Assembly (NCBI GenBank): GCA_943192975.1
Contig: CALPCJ010000006.1
Span: 1-64,000, forward strand
Direction of reading: 5' to 3'
DNA length: 64,000 nt
From: Senimuribacter intestinalis
Lineage (GTDB): Bacteria > Bacillota > Clostridia > Peptostreptococcales > Anaerovoracaceae
The position numbers were made by a program, and so were the translations under genes. The notes below the pieces were generated by a model. That model saw nothing but the letters and a program-made list of their open reading frames with translations. It was not told the origin of the DNA and did not search any database. Below are positions 51,372 to 60,020 of the stretch, piece by piece. Within the stretch, counting starts at the first letter, position 1; the number at the start of each line of letters is the position of its first letter.

Positions 51372-52763
51372 TTGAACTTTGCAGTTTTGTTAGATTTTGG
51401 AAGCACATATACAAAGGTAGTCTGTGTGGATCTTAATGCAAGGCGGGTGGTTTTATCGGACAAATACCCGTCTACGGTTCATGAGGACGCAGGGATTGCA
51501 CTGAACAAGTGCCTTAGTGCGGCGGAGTCTGTGCTGGGAAAGGAGAACCTGAAAAATGCGCTGAAGCTTTCTACAAGCAGTGCGGCAGGAGGTCTTCGGA
51601 TTGCAGTCTGCGGTCTGACGGAATCTCTCAGTATGAAAGCCGGCAGAAACGCTAGCTTTGGAGCAGGCGGCAAGGTGGTACAGACGTGCACCGGAAGACT
51701 TACGGAATCTGACCTTGCTGCAGTCCTTGCGGCGGATGCAGAAATTCTGCTTTTGTGCGGCGGCTACGAAGGCGGCAACAGCGCCTTGGTGCTGGAAAAT
51801 GCAAAGCTGCTCAGTGAGAGCATGCTGCACATTCCTGTCATTTATGCGGGCAATTCCGAGGCGGCAAAGACTGTGCGGCAAATGTTTCAAAGCCATGGTA
51901 AGGAGTGTTTCCTTGCGGAGAATATGATACCTGATATTGGTAAGTTGAACATTGACTCTGCGGTTTCCATTATACGCGATTTGTTTATGAGCAGAATTAC
52001 CAATATGAAGGGTGTCGGCGTGGTGAAGAAAGTCGTTGACGGACCTATCGTGCCGACGCCAGCGGCGGTGCTTGCGGCAGGGGAACTTCTTTGTAGAGGC
52101 ACAGAACGAGAAGAGGGAATCGGTCCTTACATGCTGGCTGATATTGGCGGTGCAACCACTGATATTTATTCTTTTGCAGAAAACGAAAGCTACTCGGGCG
52201 CAAAGAAGGTCGGCGCGCCGGAGCCTTTTGCCAAGAGAACGGTGGAGGGTGACATGGGCATGAGAGAGTCTTCTTCGTGTCTTTTGCAGGAAGTGGGAGC
52301 AGAGACTTTTGCGGGAAAATGCGGAATGTCTGTTTTGGAAGTAGAAGAGGCCATAGAGAAAAGAACCAAAGTTCGGGAATACGTGGCAGATTCGGAGGCG
52401 GAAAGAAAAATTGATCTTGAAATCGCAGCAAATGCCGTAGGCATTTCTGCAAGACGTCACGCCGGCACCTGCACGAAAGAGTTTTACGGCGGCTGCAATC
52501 TGGTGCAGCGGGGAAAGAATCTGTCGGAAATCCGAACGATTATCGGAACTGGCGGCATTCTCGTCAATAATGGGAGAGAAGCAGCCGAGAAGATTTTGAA
52601 AAACGCGGAGCTTTGCGAGAAGGAAAAAAATACAGTTCTGCTGCCGGAGCGTCTTGAAGCGCTGGTTGATGAGGATTACATTTTCTTTGCGGCGGGACTT
52701 TTGCGAGCATACGATGAGGATACGGCCCTTGCGATTATGAAAGAAAGCATTGGCAGAAAGTGA
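51372..52763 (+). CDS. GlmL/MutL-family reactivating ATPase for a B12-dependent mutase
   Basis: This 463-residue protein is of the ASKHA fold: LLDFGSTYTKVVCVD (phosphate 1 motif), LLCGGYEGGNSALVL, LADIGGATTDIYS (phosphate 2) and a C-terminal YIFFAAGLLRAYDEDTA. This is the GlmL family, thought to exchange damaged cobalamin in glutamate mutase-type enzymes. The start is TTG 51372 with AAAGGAGAG upstream. It is 13 bases from the mutase-like gene, which makes that protein its likely client. Confidence 0.87.
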   Translation: MNFAVLLDFGSTYTKVVCVDLNARRVVLSDKYPSTVHEDAGIALNKCLSAAESVLGKENLKNALKLSTSSAAGGLRIAVCGLTESLSMKAGRNASFGAGGKVVQTCTGRLTESDLAAVLAADAEILLLCGGYEGGNSALVLENAKLLSESMLHIPVIYAGNSEAAKTVRQMFQSHGKECFLAENMIPDIGKLNIDSAVSIIRDLFMSRITNMKGVGVVKKVVDGPIVPTPAAVLAAGELLCRGTEREEGIGPYMLADIGGATTDIYSFAENESYSGAKKVGAPEPFAKRTVEGDMGMRESSSCLLQEVGAETFAGKCGMSVLEVEEAIEKRTKVREYVADSEAERKIDLEIAANAVGISARRHAGTCTKEFYGGCNLVQRGKNLSEIRTIIGTGGILVNNGREAAEKILKNAELCEKEKNTVLLPERLEALVDEDYIFFAAGLLRAYDEDTALAIMKESIGRK

Positions 52764-52776
52764 GAGGAGAAGCTGA

Positions 52777-54528
52777 ATGGACATTGAAATCAAGAGAAGA
52801 TATAACGAAAAAGAATTGCCGGATATGAAGACAATTCGTTCCGATGCGAAGAAAATTGCGTCGAAAATTACCATCGGGGAAACCCTGTTTATGAAGGAGT
52901 ACGGCGTAAAATCGGAAGTGGAATATAAGCAGAAAATGATGGAAGCCGGCAAAATCATGAAGCACTCCGTCATCGGCTGGAATTCATGGGACGTGACGGA
53001 AGACGGTATTCGCGCAGTATATAACGGGCTGAAAGAAGCCGGCTCTGGTATCGACCGTTTAGGCATTTGCTGCGACTGGATTATGGGCGTGCCTGAGCAG
53101 TACAGAGACAGGTTTCAGGCAAGCGGCAGCTTGATTTTAAATACGCCGGAGGAATGGAGCCGTTTGGGACAGGTAGTACCTGTGCACCCGCACCTTGGCG
53201 ATCATATGATTGGCTCCTTAAACGGTGTTGAAAATGTAACCAACGCCTTAAATGCGGGGGTAACCTCCATCGGCAACCTTGCTCAGTATTTTACTTACGA
53301 ATATCCGGGTCTTGAAATGGAAGATTACCGTACCGAAGATTATACCAAAGCCATGGCGATTATGGGTGAGTTTAAAGACCAGGGTGTTTGCATGCACTGT
53401 AATCTGGACGACGGCTACGGCGCACAGTTCCACGATGTGGCAAATCTTTTAGGCTGGGCAAAGCTGGAACGATACGTGGCAGAGGATTTGATGGGCGGCA
53501 GACTGGCTCACTGCTACGGAAATCTGTTCAGTGACTCATTCCTTCGTATCGTATTCAACAGAGCGCTGAGCATGATTAACAAGTATGGCACGCCGGGCAC
53601 TTTTGTAAACGGAAATACCATCGACTACGGATTCTGCCTGCCGAGGAATTATGCGGCTCTTTGCGCTTATGCGCTGCCTGATGTGGCTTGCCAGCTGATG
53701 TATCCGTCCGGCTATGCGGTTGCGCCGGTGCCTTTCACAGAGGCAATCAGAATTCCGGAGCCGAAGGAAATTATCGAAGCCCAGCTGACCATGGATATGG
53801 TCATCGAAAAAGCACCGTACTATGCACGTTACATCAACTGGGAAAAGGTCAATGCCGATGCAGAAAAGTTAGTGGTTGGTGCAAATCAGTTCTTTGAACG
53901 GGTCATGAATGCGCTGGATGATTTGGGCGTTGATATTAACCACGGCGGAGAAATTGTATCGGTGCTGAAAGCCATCGGACCGGAGCAGCTTGAAATCGCT
54001 TTCGGTGCAGGAAGGAAAGATGAAGAGGCAATGCGCACAAGAGTTCCGGTTATGCCAACCAGCATTGTGCAGACAATCAATAAAATTCAGGACGAGGCTC
54101 TGGCAAAACAGAGCTTTGAGGGCGACGGTCCCCTGTCCGGTGTTGCTGTTGTCGTAGGCTCCACCGACGTGCACGAGTTCGGAAAAGAAGTCATCAGGAA
54201 TTATCTTCGCAAAGCGGGGGCAAAGGTCTTCGACCTGGGTGTATCCGTTTCCATCGGAGAAATTGCAGATACCCTGGTTGAAACCGGCAGTAAGGTTCTT
54301 TGCATGAGTACCTATAACGGTATGGCATACAGCTTTGCGAAGGACTTAATGGAAGGGCTGAAGCGTACAGGCATGGAAGATACCCACGTGCTCATGGGTG
54401 GACGACTCAACGAAGCCATGGATGGAAGTGATGTTCCGATTGATGTGACTGACAAACTAACAGCTATGGGTGTTAATGCAGATAACAACCTTGATACTAT
54501 TGTAGAAACCATCGCGTCGTTTCAGTAA
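52777..54528 (+). CDS. One-chain B12-dependent carbon-skeleton mutase-like protein
   Basis: This 583-residue protein ends in a base-off B12-binding domain (about residues 450-583) with DVHEFG (464-469, the DxHxxG motif that ligates cobalt), then VLCMSTYNG (SxT/SxL-like) and LMGG near 541. Residues 60-440 look like a TIM-barrel catalytic part, with GVTSIGNLAQYFTYEYPG, MHCNLDDGYGAQFHD and GTFVNGNTIDYGFCLPRNYA. Glutamate mutase keeps these parts on two chains; here they are fused, as in 2-methyleneglutarate mutase. The substrate is unknown and no nicotinate or methylaspartate genes are near. GAGAGGAG precedes the ATG. Confidence 0.75.
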   Translation: MDIEIKRRYNEKELPDMKTIRSDAKKIASKITIGETLFMKEYGVKSEVEYKQKMMEAGKIMKHSVIGWNSWDVTEDGIRAVYNGLKEAGSGIDRLGICCDWIMGVPEQYRDRFQASGSLILNTPEEWSRLGQVVPVHPHLGDHMIGSLNGVENVTNALNAGVTSIGNLAQYFTYEYPGLEMEDYRTEDYTKAMAIMGEFKDQGVCMHCNLDDGYGAQFHDVANLLGWAKLERYVAEDLMGGRLAHCYGNLFSDSFLRIVFNRALSMINKYGTPGTFVNGNTIDYGFCLPRNYAALCAYALPDVACQLMYPSGYAVAPVPFTEAIRIPEPKEIIEAQLTMDMVIEKAPYYARYINWEKVNADAEKLVVGANQFFERVMNALDDLGVDINHGGEIVSVLKAIGPEQLEIAFGAGRKDEEAMRTRVPVMPTSIVQTINKIQDEALAKQSFEGDGPLSGVAVVVGSTDVHEFGKEVIRNYLRKAGAKVFDLGVSVSIGEIADTLVETGSKVLCMSTYNGMAYSFAKDLMEGLKRTGMEDTHVLMGGRLNEAMDGSDVPIDVTDKLTAMGVNADNNLDTIVETIASFQ

Positions 54529-54544
54529 GAAAGGCGCATAGAAG

Positions 54545-55465
54545 ATGAAAGATAAAAGTACCTCAACTAACATCTTCACAAAGCCAGCGGCAATCGTGCT
54601 GCTGGCTTTGCTGACTTGCGCTCTATGGGGCAGTGCTTTTCCTGCCATTAAAGAGGGATTTGCATTGCTTGCAATTGAAGATTCTGGCAGCAAAATTCTC
54701 TTTGCGGGATATCGCTTTTTTGCGGCAGGCGTGCTGACGTTTGCTTTTTTCAGTGTTAAAGAGCGAAGGCTTTTGTCCATTCAGAAGAGTTCCATTCCCT
54801 ATATTATGCTGCAAGGCTTTCTGCAAACGACGGTGCAGTACATCTGCTTTTACATAGGACTTTCTAATACGACCGGAACAAAGGGTTCTGTGATTAACGG
54901 AGCAAACGGATTTTTCAGTATTATCGCAGCGCATTTTATGACAAGAGATGAGAAAATGAACCGGCGAAAAGCCTTGGGCTGTGTGGTGGGTTTTGCGGGA
55001 ATTGTCATCGTAAATCTGGGTGGCGACGGCTTTGGCGGCGGCGTTACTTTTATGGGAGAGGGCATGGTGCTGCTCTGCTCAGCGGCTTACGGAGTCAGCT
55101 CGGTGACTTTGAAGATGATTTCGCACAGAGAAAGCCCCGGCGCAATTACGGCCTATCAGCTTCTCTTTGGAAGCATTCTTCTGATTGCGATGGGTCTTTG
55201 CATGGGCGGCAGGGTGAGCGGGTTTACCTTGGTATCGGCGTTGCTGCTGCTCTATCTGTCGGTTACTTCCATGGTGACCTTTTGCATTTGGGCGAATCTG
55301 CTGAAATATAACCCGGTAAGTAAAATTACTATTTATGGCTTTACCATTCCGGTGTTTGGCGTTATGCTGTCGGCAATTTTCCTCGGTGAGAAAGTGATGA
55401 CGCCTGCTACTGCACTGGCGCTGCTTCTTGTAAGCGCAGGGATTGTGGTTGTGAATCGGAAGTGA
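54545..55465 (+). CDS. DMT-superfamily (EamA) transporter
   Basis: This 306-residue protein has ten membrane segments in two EamA repeats (LLALLTCALWGSAFPAIKEGF near the start, LLCSAAYGVSSVTLKMISHRE in the second half). DMT exporters move amino acids, metabolites or drugs out of the cell. It lies 16 bases after the mutase-like gene, so it may carry that pathway's substrate or product. Confidence 0.85.
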   Translation: MKDKSTSTNIFTKPAAIVLLALLTCALWGSAFPAIKEGFALLAIEDSGSKILFAGYRFFAAGVLTFAFFSVKERRLLSIQKSSIPYIMLQGFLQTTVQYICFYIGLSNTTGTKGSVINGANGFFSIIAAHFMTRDEKMNRRKALGCVVGFAGIVIVNLGGDGFGGGVTFMGEGMVLLCSAAYGVSSVTLKMISHRESPGAITAYQLLFGSILLIAMGLCMGGRVSGFTLVSALLLLYLSVTSMVTFCIWANLLKYNPVSKITIYGFTIPVFGVMLSAIFLGEKVMTPATALALLLVSAGIVVVNRK

Positions 55466-55488
55466 GGTTTTTGAACCTGATTTTTCTT

Positions 55489-55534
55489 TTGCAGAACTTT
55501 ACCCTTTGTGGACACAAAAAAAGGAAAATTTATA
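55489..55534. repeat. Dispersed 46-bp motif, copy 2
   Basis: TTGCAGAACTTTACCCTTTG and then CAAAAAAAGGAAAA closely match 47720-47766. It follows the DMT gene. The 55535-55699 remainder holds an open stretch 55555-55671 with no start (reading IQPEIEEYSLDNTW ... GMRFLLK) that may be a decayed gene tail. Confidence 0.4.
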
Positions 55535-55699
55535 GTAACCGACATAGAACTTGACTGTGGATAGGTGTAATTCAACCTGAAATTGAAGAATATTCGTTGG
55601 ATAACACTTGGGTTGCATTAGAATTTAGTTTGGAAATAAGAAATGTTGGTATGAGATTTCTTTTGAAGTAACCAGACATAAAAACATTTATAGTTTTAA

Positions 55700-56398
55700 T
55701 TATTTTTTGTTGAATACCTTATCCTTGTACTCCTCGTCCTGAAGGCTGTCTTCTATTGTTTTTACATCTATAGCGGGATAATCATTTTGCTTTATATAGT
55801 CCTGCACCAGTAGATGAAATTGTATTCTCTGATTTGCCTCCTCCATAAACGCCCAGTATTTCTCATCTGTCAGACCCAACAACTTTTTTTGTTCATCACA
55901 ATACTCGCGAAACTGTTTATCTTCCGAATAGGCAGTTCTTGTTTCACGAAACACCTGATTTGCCAGGTCAAGGAAATCATCATAACAATTCTGTTTTTTT
56001 ATGTACTGTAATTCAGCAGCCTCCTGTTTCATTGTTTCCCAGGCTGTCTTGTAAGGATATTCTGCTCCTCCCTCTCTGATTTTCAAAGCACGCAGCTCAA
56101 AGTCTCTAGCAGTAATATCCTTTCCGTCAATCGTACCGATGACTCGCTCTGCTTCCTTTGAATCATCAAAGAATATGGAACGAAACATCTGACCAAACAC
56201 TTTCATTCGCCTCGCCTGTTCTTCGTTACTCGGTTCCTCGTTTTGCATATCCAGCCGCGTAACATCCCATTTGTAGTTCTCTTCATTTGCCTTATTTTTT
56301 GCATCAGCATTTTCACCGCATGATGCAAACAATATCATGCTTAAAACGAGCATAAGAACTAACAATTTGCTTTCTTTTAATAACAACAGTTTCTCCAT
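55700..56398 (-). CDS. Lipoprotein with SurA-like helical region, function unknown
   Basis: This 232-residue protein has a signal with lipobox LFASC (Cys about residue 26) followed by a charged linker, so it should be anchored outside the membrane. Residues 75-220 (AERVIGTIDGKDITARDFELRALKIRE ... LLGLTDEKYWAFMEEANQR) resemble the N-terminal chaperone part of SurA/PrsA-type foldases, but no isomerase domain follows. ATG 56398 is set by GGAGGG nine bases upstream. It is the last gene of the ECF-sigma group. Confidence 0.65.
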   Translation of the reverse strand: MEKLLLLKESKLLVLMLVLSMILFASCGENADAKNKANEENYKWDVTRLDMQNEEPSNEEQARRMKVFGQMFRSIFFDDSKEAERVIGTIDGKDITARDFELRALKIREGGAEYPYKTAWETMKQEAAELQYIKKQNCYDDFLDLANQVFRETRTAYSEDKQFREYCDEQKKLLGLTDEKYWAFMEEANQRIQFHLLVQDYIKQNDYPAIDVKTIEDSLQDEEYKDKVFNKK

Positions 56399-56537
56399 TG
56401 ACTTCATCCCTCCAATGTATAATAATTGACTCACAAGATATGAAAAATAGAGAAAGACATACTACTTTACTCGATGCCTTTCTCTGCTTCGACTTTGCCA
56501 GTTCATCTCTTAAGGTTAAGACATAGAATGCAAATAA

Positions 56538-57146
56538 TTATTTCAACAAATTTTCTATGTTTCCTCTCTGAAAACTATTTTCTAAAATAGTTACGTCAGA
56601 AACCGTCAATTCTGGTAAACTCATTGAATGTGCTTCCAAATACTCCTCAGCCTTTAAATGAGTTAAAAAGTCTCGATTTTCCTTTAACTTATATTCTAGC
56701 CAGTACTCGTCTTCCGTAAGATTTAGTGCCGCAATAATTTGTTTTATTCCTTCTTTTAAGTCTGCTGGAATTTCATTATCATACAAATTTTTCTGATCCA
56801 AAGTGTATTGCTTGACCTCTTTTTCTGATACCGCCAGTCCTTTCTCCTCTAGAAAACGATATTCTGCTTTAATTCTTGCAATGCTTTCTAGTGACTCATC
56901 ATATGGATTACTCTCTCCACTAGCGACAGCTTTGCTATATCGTTCAAGTAATTCATTGTAATAAATCGGCATTCCATCAACTTCTGCGACAACCAGCTTT
57001 TTGTCCTCCGTGCTGATTTTTGAGTTTACTTTTTCGGCAGACTCTAATTCATAAACGATTTTGTTTTCCGAAGCACTAGCCAAAACTAGAACGCTGCTGC
57101 TAATCAACATCAGTAAGATTGCTACACATATCCATGTTCTTTTCAT
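56538..57146 (-). CDS. Exported SurA N-terminal-like protein, function unknown
   Basis: This 202-residue protein has a signal segment (residues 5-24, ending VLASASEN) without a lipobox. VVAEVDGMPIYYNELLERY ... EEKGLAVSEKEVKQYT ... LNLTEDEYWLEYKLKENRDFL is the typical SurA_N-type pattern. It is a relative of the downstream lipoprotein, with the same DGxxI...L(T/G)LTxEYW layout. AAAGGAG precedes the ATG. No isomerase domain is present, so it may be a holdase-like or structural envelope protein. Confidence 0.65.
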   Translation of the reverse strand: MKRTWICVAILLMLISSSVLVLASASENKIVYELESAEKVNSKISTEDKKLVVAEVDGMPIYYNELLERYSKAVASGESNPYDESLESIARIKAEYRFLEEKGLAVSEKEVKQYTLDQKNLYDNEIPADLKEGIKQIIAALNLTEDEYWLEYKLKENRDFLTHLKAEEYLEAHSMSLPELTVSDVTILENSFQRGNIENLLK

Positions 57147-57163
57147 CTTTATCTACTCCTTTC

Positions 57164-57694
57164 TCATACCTTCACCGTCACAGTCTGCCACCAGCTTGTT
57201 CCTGGAACAGGAGTCCATCCGGATACACTAAACATGCACTCAGCTTCTACTTTTCCTGACATACCATCTGGAAAACTATATGAAACATCCTTTTTTATCG
57301 CCCAATAGTAATGTGTTGCATTGGGATCAGAAATTGTTGCAACTCCAGAAAATGAAGATTTTCTATCTATTCCAACTACAGTCCCGTTACGGTATGTTTT
57401 GACCCCATCTGGAAAAGTATAAGTTCCCTCTGAAATATGTGGTAAATGCTTTTTCCCAAACGCATGTAGTTCATACCGTACTAATGTTTTTTTGCTGCTT
57501 GTCTTATTGTATTTTACACTCATCGTTGTAGTTATATCCCAGATTTGAGCCCCAAAATCCGTATTATATCCACCATAGAATTTCTTACTTTCTCTAGTGG
57601 ATTTTTCTTCTAATCCAAAGCAAAATCCACTCTGAATTACTAACGTGAATACGACTACAATAGCAAGCATCATATAAGTCTTTCTTTTTGCCAT
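57164..57694 (-). CDS. Small secreted protein, function unknown
   Basis: I do not recognise this 176-residue protein. It has a signal segment (MAKRKTYMMLAIVVVFTLVIQ, cleavage near GFCFG). The mature part is rich in Tyr, Thr, Ser and Gly, with likely beta structure (YTFPDGVKTYRNGTVVG, KDVSYSFPDGMSGKVEAECMF). Two FPDG repeats stand out. ATG 57694 is preferred over 57715 because GGTGGAG precedes it. It lies 17 bases upstream of the next exported gene, so the two are co-transcribed. Confidence 0.65.
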   Translation of the reverse strand: MAKRKTYMMLAIVVVFTLVIQSGFCFGLEEKSTRESKKFYGGYNTDFGAQIWDITTTMSVKYNKTSSKKTLVRYELHAFGKKHLPHISEGTYTFPDGVKTYRNGTVVGIDRKSSFSGVATISDPNATHYYWAIKKDVSYSFPDGMSGKVEAECMFSVSGWTPVPGTSWWQTVTVKV

Positions 57695-57931
57695 TTTTCT
57701 CCACCTTTCAATCAAAACGCCCCTACATCTTGATTTTATCCAAATTCATTAGTATAATGTTCTCATAGAGTTTTCCTAAATAACTTAAATTGGGCTCCTA
57801 ATCCAACTTGCTATTTTTGAAAACTCTTTTTCTTTGCAGATTTTCAACTATCCGCTTTCTTGAAAATTCCTCAATTTCCTTTACCTCCTTCTTGCTGATT
57901 TCTCTATCCCCAATACCACCTGATAAACGAA

Positions 57932-58369
57932 TTAATACTTTTGGCTCAAAGAGTCTCCCGTCACTGTTTCTACCAGCTTGCTATTCTTGTACAGCTTTAC
58001 ATTGGCATGTAAGTAGTAAGTTCCTCTATCTTCTAAGCTATGCGAACCACTCCATTCAATGTAACCAAACCCATCCGGATACACTTTTTTCTGAAATGTT
58101 TTTACCGTTGTTCCAGAACTTTTTTTGACAGTCATGGTGACCTGCGCATAATCAATATTTTTCCCTGTTTTAACAGGCATTTTCATAGAACATTTGGCCT
58201 TTTCACCAGTAATTGTAAAACCTAAAGAAATTCGTTCAACATACGTATATTGCAATTCTGCATCAGGTTCCTGCTTTGTTGTCTGCTGTGCATCCGCCCA
58301 TGCAGGCATCACCAATGCGCACATTATGCAGGCAATTGTCATCATTACTAAAACTAATTTTCTCATCAT
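57932..58369 (-). CDS. Small secreted beta-rich protein, function unknown
   Basis: This 145-residue protein has a signal peptide (MMRKLVLVMMTIACIMCALVM, cleavage near AWADA). The mature part looks like one immunoglobulin-like or beta-sandwich domain (RISLGFTITGEKAKCSMKM, VTMTVKKSSGTTVKTFQK, RGTYYLHANVKLYKNSKLVE). AGGAGG lies six bases from the ATG. Similar small proteins often stand near ECF sigma factors in Clostridia. The 57716-57931 gap below it shows nothing I can name. Confidence 0.65.
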   Translation of the reverse strand: MMRKLVLVMMTIACIMCALVMPAWADAQQTTKQEPDAELQYTYVERISLGFTITGEKAKCSMKMPVKTGKNIDYAQVTMTVKKSSGTTVKTFQKKVYPDGFGYIEWSGSHSLEDRGTYYLHANVKLYKNSKLVETVTGDSLSQKY

Positions 58370-58464
58370 GAAAATCCTCCTTAGTTTATCCTCTCATCTA
58401 ATATAACAATACAAAAATGGACTTTGTGACAAGAAAAAAGAAAAATATTATTTGCCAAATTAAA

Positions 58465-59148
58465 TTACTTCTTCAAAGTTATGCTTCTTGCAACCTTCAA
58501 AGTCTCCTTCTCCGGAAAAGATGTAAGTAAATCAAAGATATAGTCACCGACTTGCCATACCAGCATGCAATCGCTTTCTCCATAGAAAAGTAAGCCCTGG
58601 CTGGTATTTACCATGACCTCTTTTCTTTCATGGGTCTCCGTGTCAAAACCTGCACTGTAAGTACGACTTTTGTATATTGTACAACTAATGCGTTCGCCCT
58701 CCTCGTTTCCTAAATAACGAATCTCTTTACATACCCCGTCATCGGTTGCATCATACAGTTCAAACCCTCCTGGCACATATCCCAGTTCAAAATCCGGAAG
58801 TCCTGACGCATTTTCTTCATCGCCAACAAATTTTAGTTCTGTATGTCCTTCCTTATCGTTTTGCAGGAATCCAAAAAACTGTTTCCTTGCACCTTCCGAT
58901 GATACAACCGCAAGTCCCATCAAAAGTACCAGCACTGCAACCAGAACCAGTATCCTTTTTAATCTAATTTTACGAAGTCTATGCCCTGACACTTTTGGGT
59001 GCGGCTCTTCAACAAAAAGTGTCGGATTCGGTACTTCTTCCTGTTCCAATGCATCTAAGTAAGCATTCCGACTTTTCTGCAGCTCCTTTGCATATGCACT
59101 GAGAATTCTCTCTGCTTCTTTCTCAAATTTTCCCTCTTTATTTATCAT
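58465..59148 (-). CDS. DUF4367-type single-pass membrane protein, probable anti-sigma factor
   Basis: This 227-residue protein has a cytoplasmic N-terminus (about residues 1-63), one membrane segment (64-84, RILVLVAVLVLLMGLAVVSS) and an extracellular DUF4367-like domain (LPDFELGYVPGGFEL ... VMVNTSQGLLFYGESDCMLVWQVGDYIFDLLTSF). Its start overlaps the sigma-factor gene by 11 bases, the usual coupling of a sigma factor with its membrane-bound inhibitor. GAGAGG precedes the ATG. Confidence 0.8.
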   Translation of the reverse strand: MINKEGKFEKEAERILSAYAKELQKSRNAYLDALEQEEVPNPTLFVEEPHPKVSGHRLRKIRLKRILVLVAVLVLLMGLAVVSSEGARKQFFGFLQNDKEGHTELKFVGDEENASGLPDFELGYVPGGFELYDATDDGVCKEIRYLGNEEGERISCTIYKSRTYSAGFDTETHERKEVMVNTSQGLLFYGESDCMLVWQVGDYIFDLLTSFPEKETLKVARSITLKK

Positions 59149-59668
59149 TTTTTACCTCTCTATCCAACAGCATAACTTCCAACTTTTTCAAGGCACGTTC
59201 AGCGCGTTTGCGTACCGCGCTGTCGCTCATTCCCACGACCGGCGCAATCTCCGCATATGTATATCCATCACCATAATGCAAGCAAATGATGTCCTTATCA
59301 ATATAATCAAGCTGATTCAGTACTTCCTCAAGTTCCACGCCGAATCCCTGATTATTGCAAAAAGCTTTTGTATCTATCTGCTGCTCTGTCAGCTTTGATA
59401 AATCAAACGGATCTACACTGACCGCCGCCTTCTCGCGTCTGCGATATTCATTGATTGCGGCATTACGCACAGCTGTACACAAATAGCCTCTAAAACTTTT
59501 TTCTCCCAGCTTATCCATATGTCTGGAAATCAAATTCCAAAGTACGCTTTGTATGATATCCTCCACTTCATGACTGTCATGCAAAACCTCATAAGCCACC
59601 TTTCTAATAAGTCTGCCATACTTCTTATCAATTTCCTTGATTATTACATTTCTAGCATCTTCACACAT
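59138..59668 (-). CDS. ECF-type RNA polymerase sigma factor
   Basis: This 176-residue protein has region 2 (YEVLHDSHEVEDIIQSVLWNLI) and region 4 (LDYIDKDIICLHYGDGYTYAEIAPVVGMSDSAVRKRAERALKKL in two parts), with the helix-turn-helix at AEIAPVVGMSDSAVRKR. It should read extracellular stress through the DUF4367 partner and may drive the exported genes downstream. Its own promoter at 59707-59735 is sigma-70 type, so it is not strictly autoregulated from that site. Confidence 0.88.
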   Translation of the reverse strand: MCEDARNVIIKEIDKKYGRLIRKVAYEVLHDSHEVEDIIQSVLWNLISRHMDKLGEKSFRGYLCTAVRNAAINEYRRREKAAVSVDPFDLSKLTEQQIDTKAFCNNQGFGVELEEVLNQLDYIDKDIICLHYGDGYTYAEIAPVVGMSDSAVRKRAERALKKLEVMLLDREVKNDK

Positions 59669-59706
59669 CTGCTTTGTCCTCTCGACAATATAGTATTATT
59701 AGGCTT

Positions 59707-59735
59707 ATTATATCAAATCAAATGATAATCATCAA
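59707..59735 (-). promoter_or_regulatory. Promoter of the ECF sigma operon
   Basis: On the minus strand TTGATG (59735-59730), 17 bases, then a perfect TATAAT (59712-59707), preceded by TGA. Confidence 0.65.
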
Positions 59736-59804
59736 GAAAAAGAAGTTCTCTATACATATAACAGTTGAAAATAGGGGAATGTGACCTAAAATAGCAAAAG
59801 TAGC

Positions 59805-59834
59805 AAAAGCAAAAGTGTTTCTTTTGCTTTTTTA
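59805..59834. terminator. Orphan terminator in the 59736-60020 gap
   Basis: AAAAGCAAAAG (59805-59815) pairs with CTTTTGCTTTT (59821-59831), followed by TT. The gap also holds a hairpin at 59942-59971 (GAGACCGCAT with ATGTGGTCTC). No gene is seen between them. Confidence 0.5.
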
Positions 59835-59985
59835 AAGATATTTATGCGTTTTTCTGCAAAACAGATTTTTGCCTTGCGGAATCACCTTTTATTTAAGTGT
59901 GCTTTCCGTATGTGAAACGAGTAAGAGAAGTTTTATATACGGAGACCGCATCGTGAAAATTATGTGGTCTCTTTGTATAAGCGAA

Positions 59986-60016
59986 AACCACGCGTTGGAC
60001 GCGTGGCTGTTTTTTT
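59986..60016. terminator. Terminator of the racemase-MFS operon
   Basis: CCACGCGT (59988-59995) pairs with ACGCGTGG (59999-60006). T-runs follow on the plus strand and, more weakly (TTTT), on the minus strand after the MFS gene. Confidence 0.75.
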
Positions 60017-60020
60017 CTAT

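Noticed and set aside
51236..51436. A short plus-strand frame (MQLKSERMAENGDFKPV...) before the GlmL-like gene
   Set aside because: Has a membrane-like stretch but no ribosome binding site, and it runs into the GlmL-like gene in another frame. Not convincing without homologs.
51453..53066. A 537-codon open frame on the minus strand opposite the GlmL-like and mutase-like genes
   Set aside because: It is antisense to two genes with clear family motifs, has no ribosome binding site, and its product is rich in Cys, His and Arg without domain sense; GC-rich third positions explain it.
55555..55671. Open stretch ending GMRFLLK before the lipoprotein gene
   Set aside because: No start codon, no ribosome binding site and no family recognised; at most a decayed gene tail.
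59715..59735. TGATAATCAT near the ECF promoter as a Fur box
   Set aside because: Only one half fits the 7-1-7 consensus, and no iron-related gene is near.
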